Shown one piece after another: positions 21,598-21,681 of a DNA stretch of 21,681 nucleotides; within the stretch, counting starts at the first letter, position 1, and each line of letters starts with the position of its first letter. The notes beneath the pieces were generated by a model that saw only the letters and a list, made by a program, of their open reading frames with translations, did no database searches and was not told the DNA's origin. The DNA lies in assembly GCA_964356295.1 (NCBI GenBank), contig CAYHHE010000048.1:1-21681 (forward strand), given 5' to 3'. A program made the translations under genes and the position numbers. The DNA is from CAVQGZ01 sp964356295. Lineage in GTDB: Bacteria; Actinomycetota; Actinomycetes; Jiangellales; Jiangellaceae.

Positions 21598-21681
21598 TCA
21601 GGCCGCTTCGGGCAGGCGTGCCTGGTCGATGTCCGTGGTCAGGTGCCGGTCGAGAAGTGGCCAGTGCGCATGAGGTAGGGC
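21598..21681 (-). CDS. Possible 3' end of a gene running in from the right edge
   Basis: The last 27 codons read ALPHAHWPLLDRHL and end DQARLPEAA before TGA at 21600-21598. The frame is open to the window edge and has protein-like composition, and it would lie just upstream of the CPBP promoter on the same strand. I do not recognise it, and it is too short to be sure. Confidence 0.35.
   Translation of the reverse strand, partial: ALPHAHWPLLDRHLTTDIDQARLPEAA

Overview
The window reads as ordinary chromosome of a high-GC actinobacterium (Actinomycetota). GC is very high throughout, GTG starts are common, and the genes are typical of the phylum: a BkdABC-type dehydrogenase with Pat next to it, a DevS/DevR-like two-component system, a DUF2277 protein, and a fused receiver/thioredoxin-reductase-like protein. 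The family set would fit soil actinobacteria such as the Motilibacter, Kineosporia or Geodermatophilus relatives, but the genus cannot be fixed from sequence alone. A run of exactly 100 N (16115-16214) and one probable frameshift (about 20365) suggest a draft or metagenome assembly. I see no tRNA, rRNA, CRISPR array, transposase or phage gene.

Layout. (1) 1-225: start of a minus-strand exported protein running off the left edge, with a GlnR-like direct repeat upstream. (2) 226-3770, minus: three-gene operon for a branched-chain-type 2-oxo acid dehydrogenase (E1 alpha, E1 beta, E2), without an E3 gene. (3) 3771-4130: repeat-rich intergenic region. (4) 4131-6310: Pat-like aromatic aminotransferase (minus) divergent from an EamA exporter (plus). 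(5) 6307-10830: a hypoxia/dormancy-type island with tandem-domain universal stress protein, DevS-like GAF histidine kinase, DevR-like regulator and Acg-like nitroreductase; two GGGAC-N4-GNCCC palindromes resembling DosR/DevR boxes lie at the promoters. (6) 10827-12491: low-molecular-weight phosphatase (overlapping the nitroreductase stop), fructosamine-kinase-like protein and a small winged-helix regulator. (7) 12521-15862: glyoxalase-like protein, acyltransferase-like membrane protein, DUF2277 protein and an uncharacterised four-helix membrane protein. (8) 15906-18989: MDR oxidoreductase broken by the N gap, dienelactone hydrolase, and a receiver + thioredoxin-like + FAD/NAD(P) reductase fusion that lacks the redox CxxC. 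(9) 19020-21681: rhomboid protease, DoxX-like protein, a frameshifted conserved hypothetical, a CPBP protease and the 3' end of another gene.

Two themes connect the window. First, the DevS/DevR/USP/Acg set with its boxes looks like a compact, self-contained low-oxygen or NO response unit; the single box between devR and the nitroreductase could control both, and through overlap also the phosphatase and kinase. Second, at least eleven genes have an Actinobacteria-like -10 hexamer ending exactly 6 nt before a GTG or ATG, which predicts leaderless mRNAs. This pattern also settles several start codons. Genes with clear Shine-Dalgarno sequences (bkdA, bkdC, usp, the MDR gene, the 14900 gene, the CPBP gene) form the minority.
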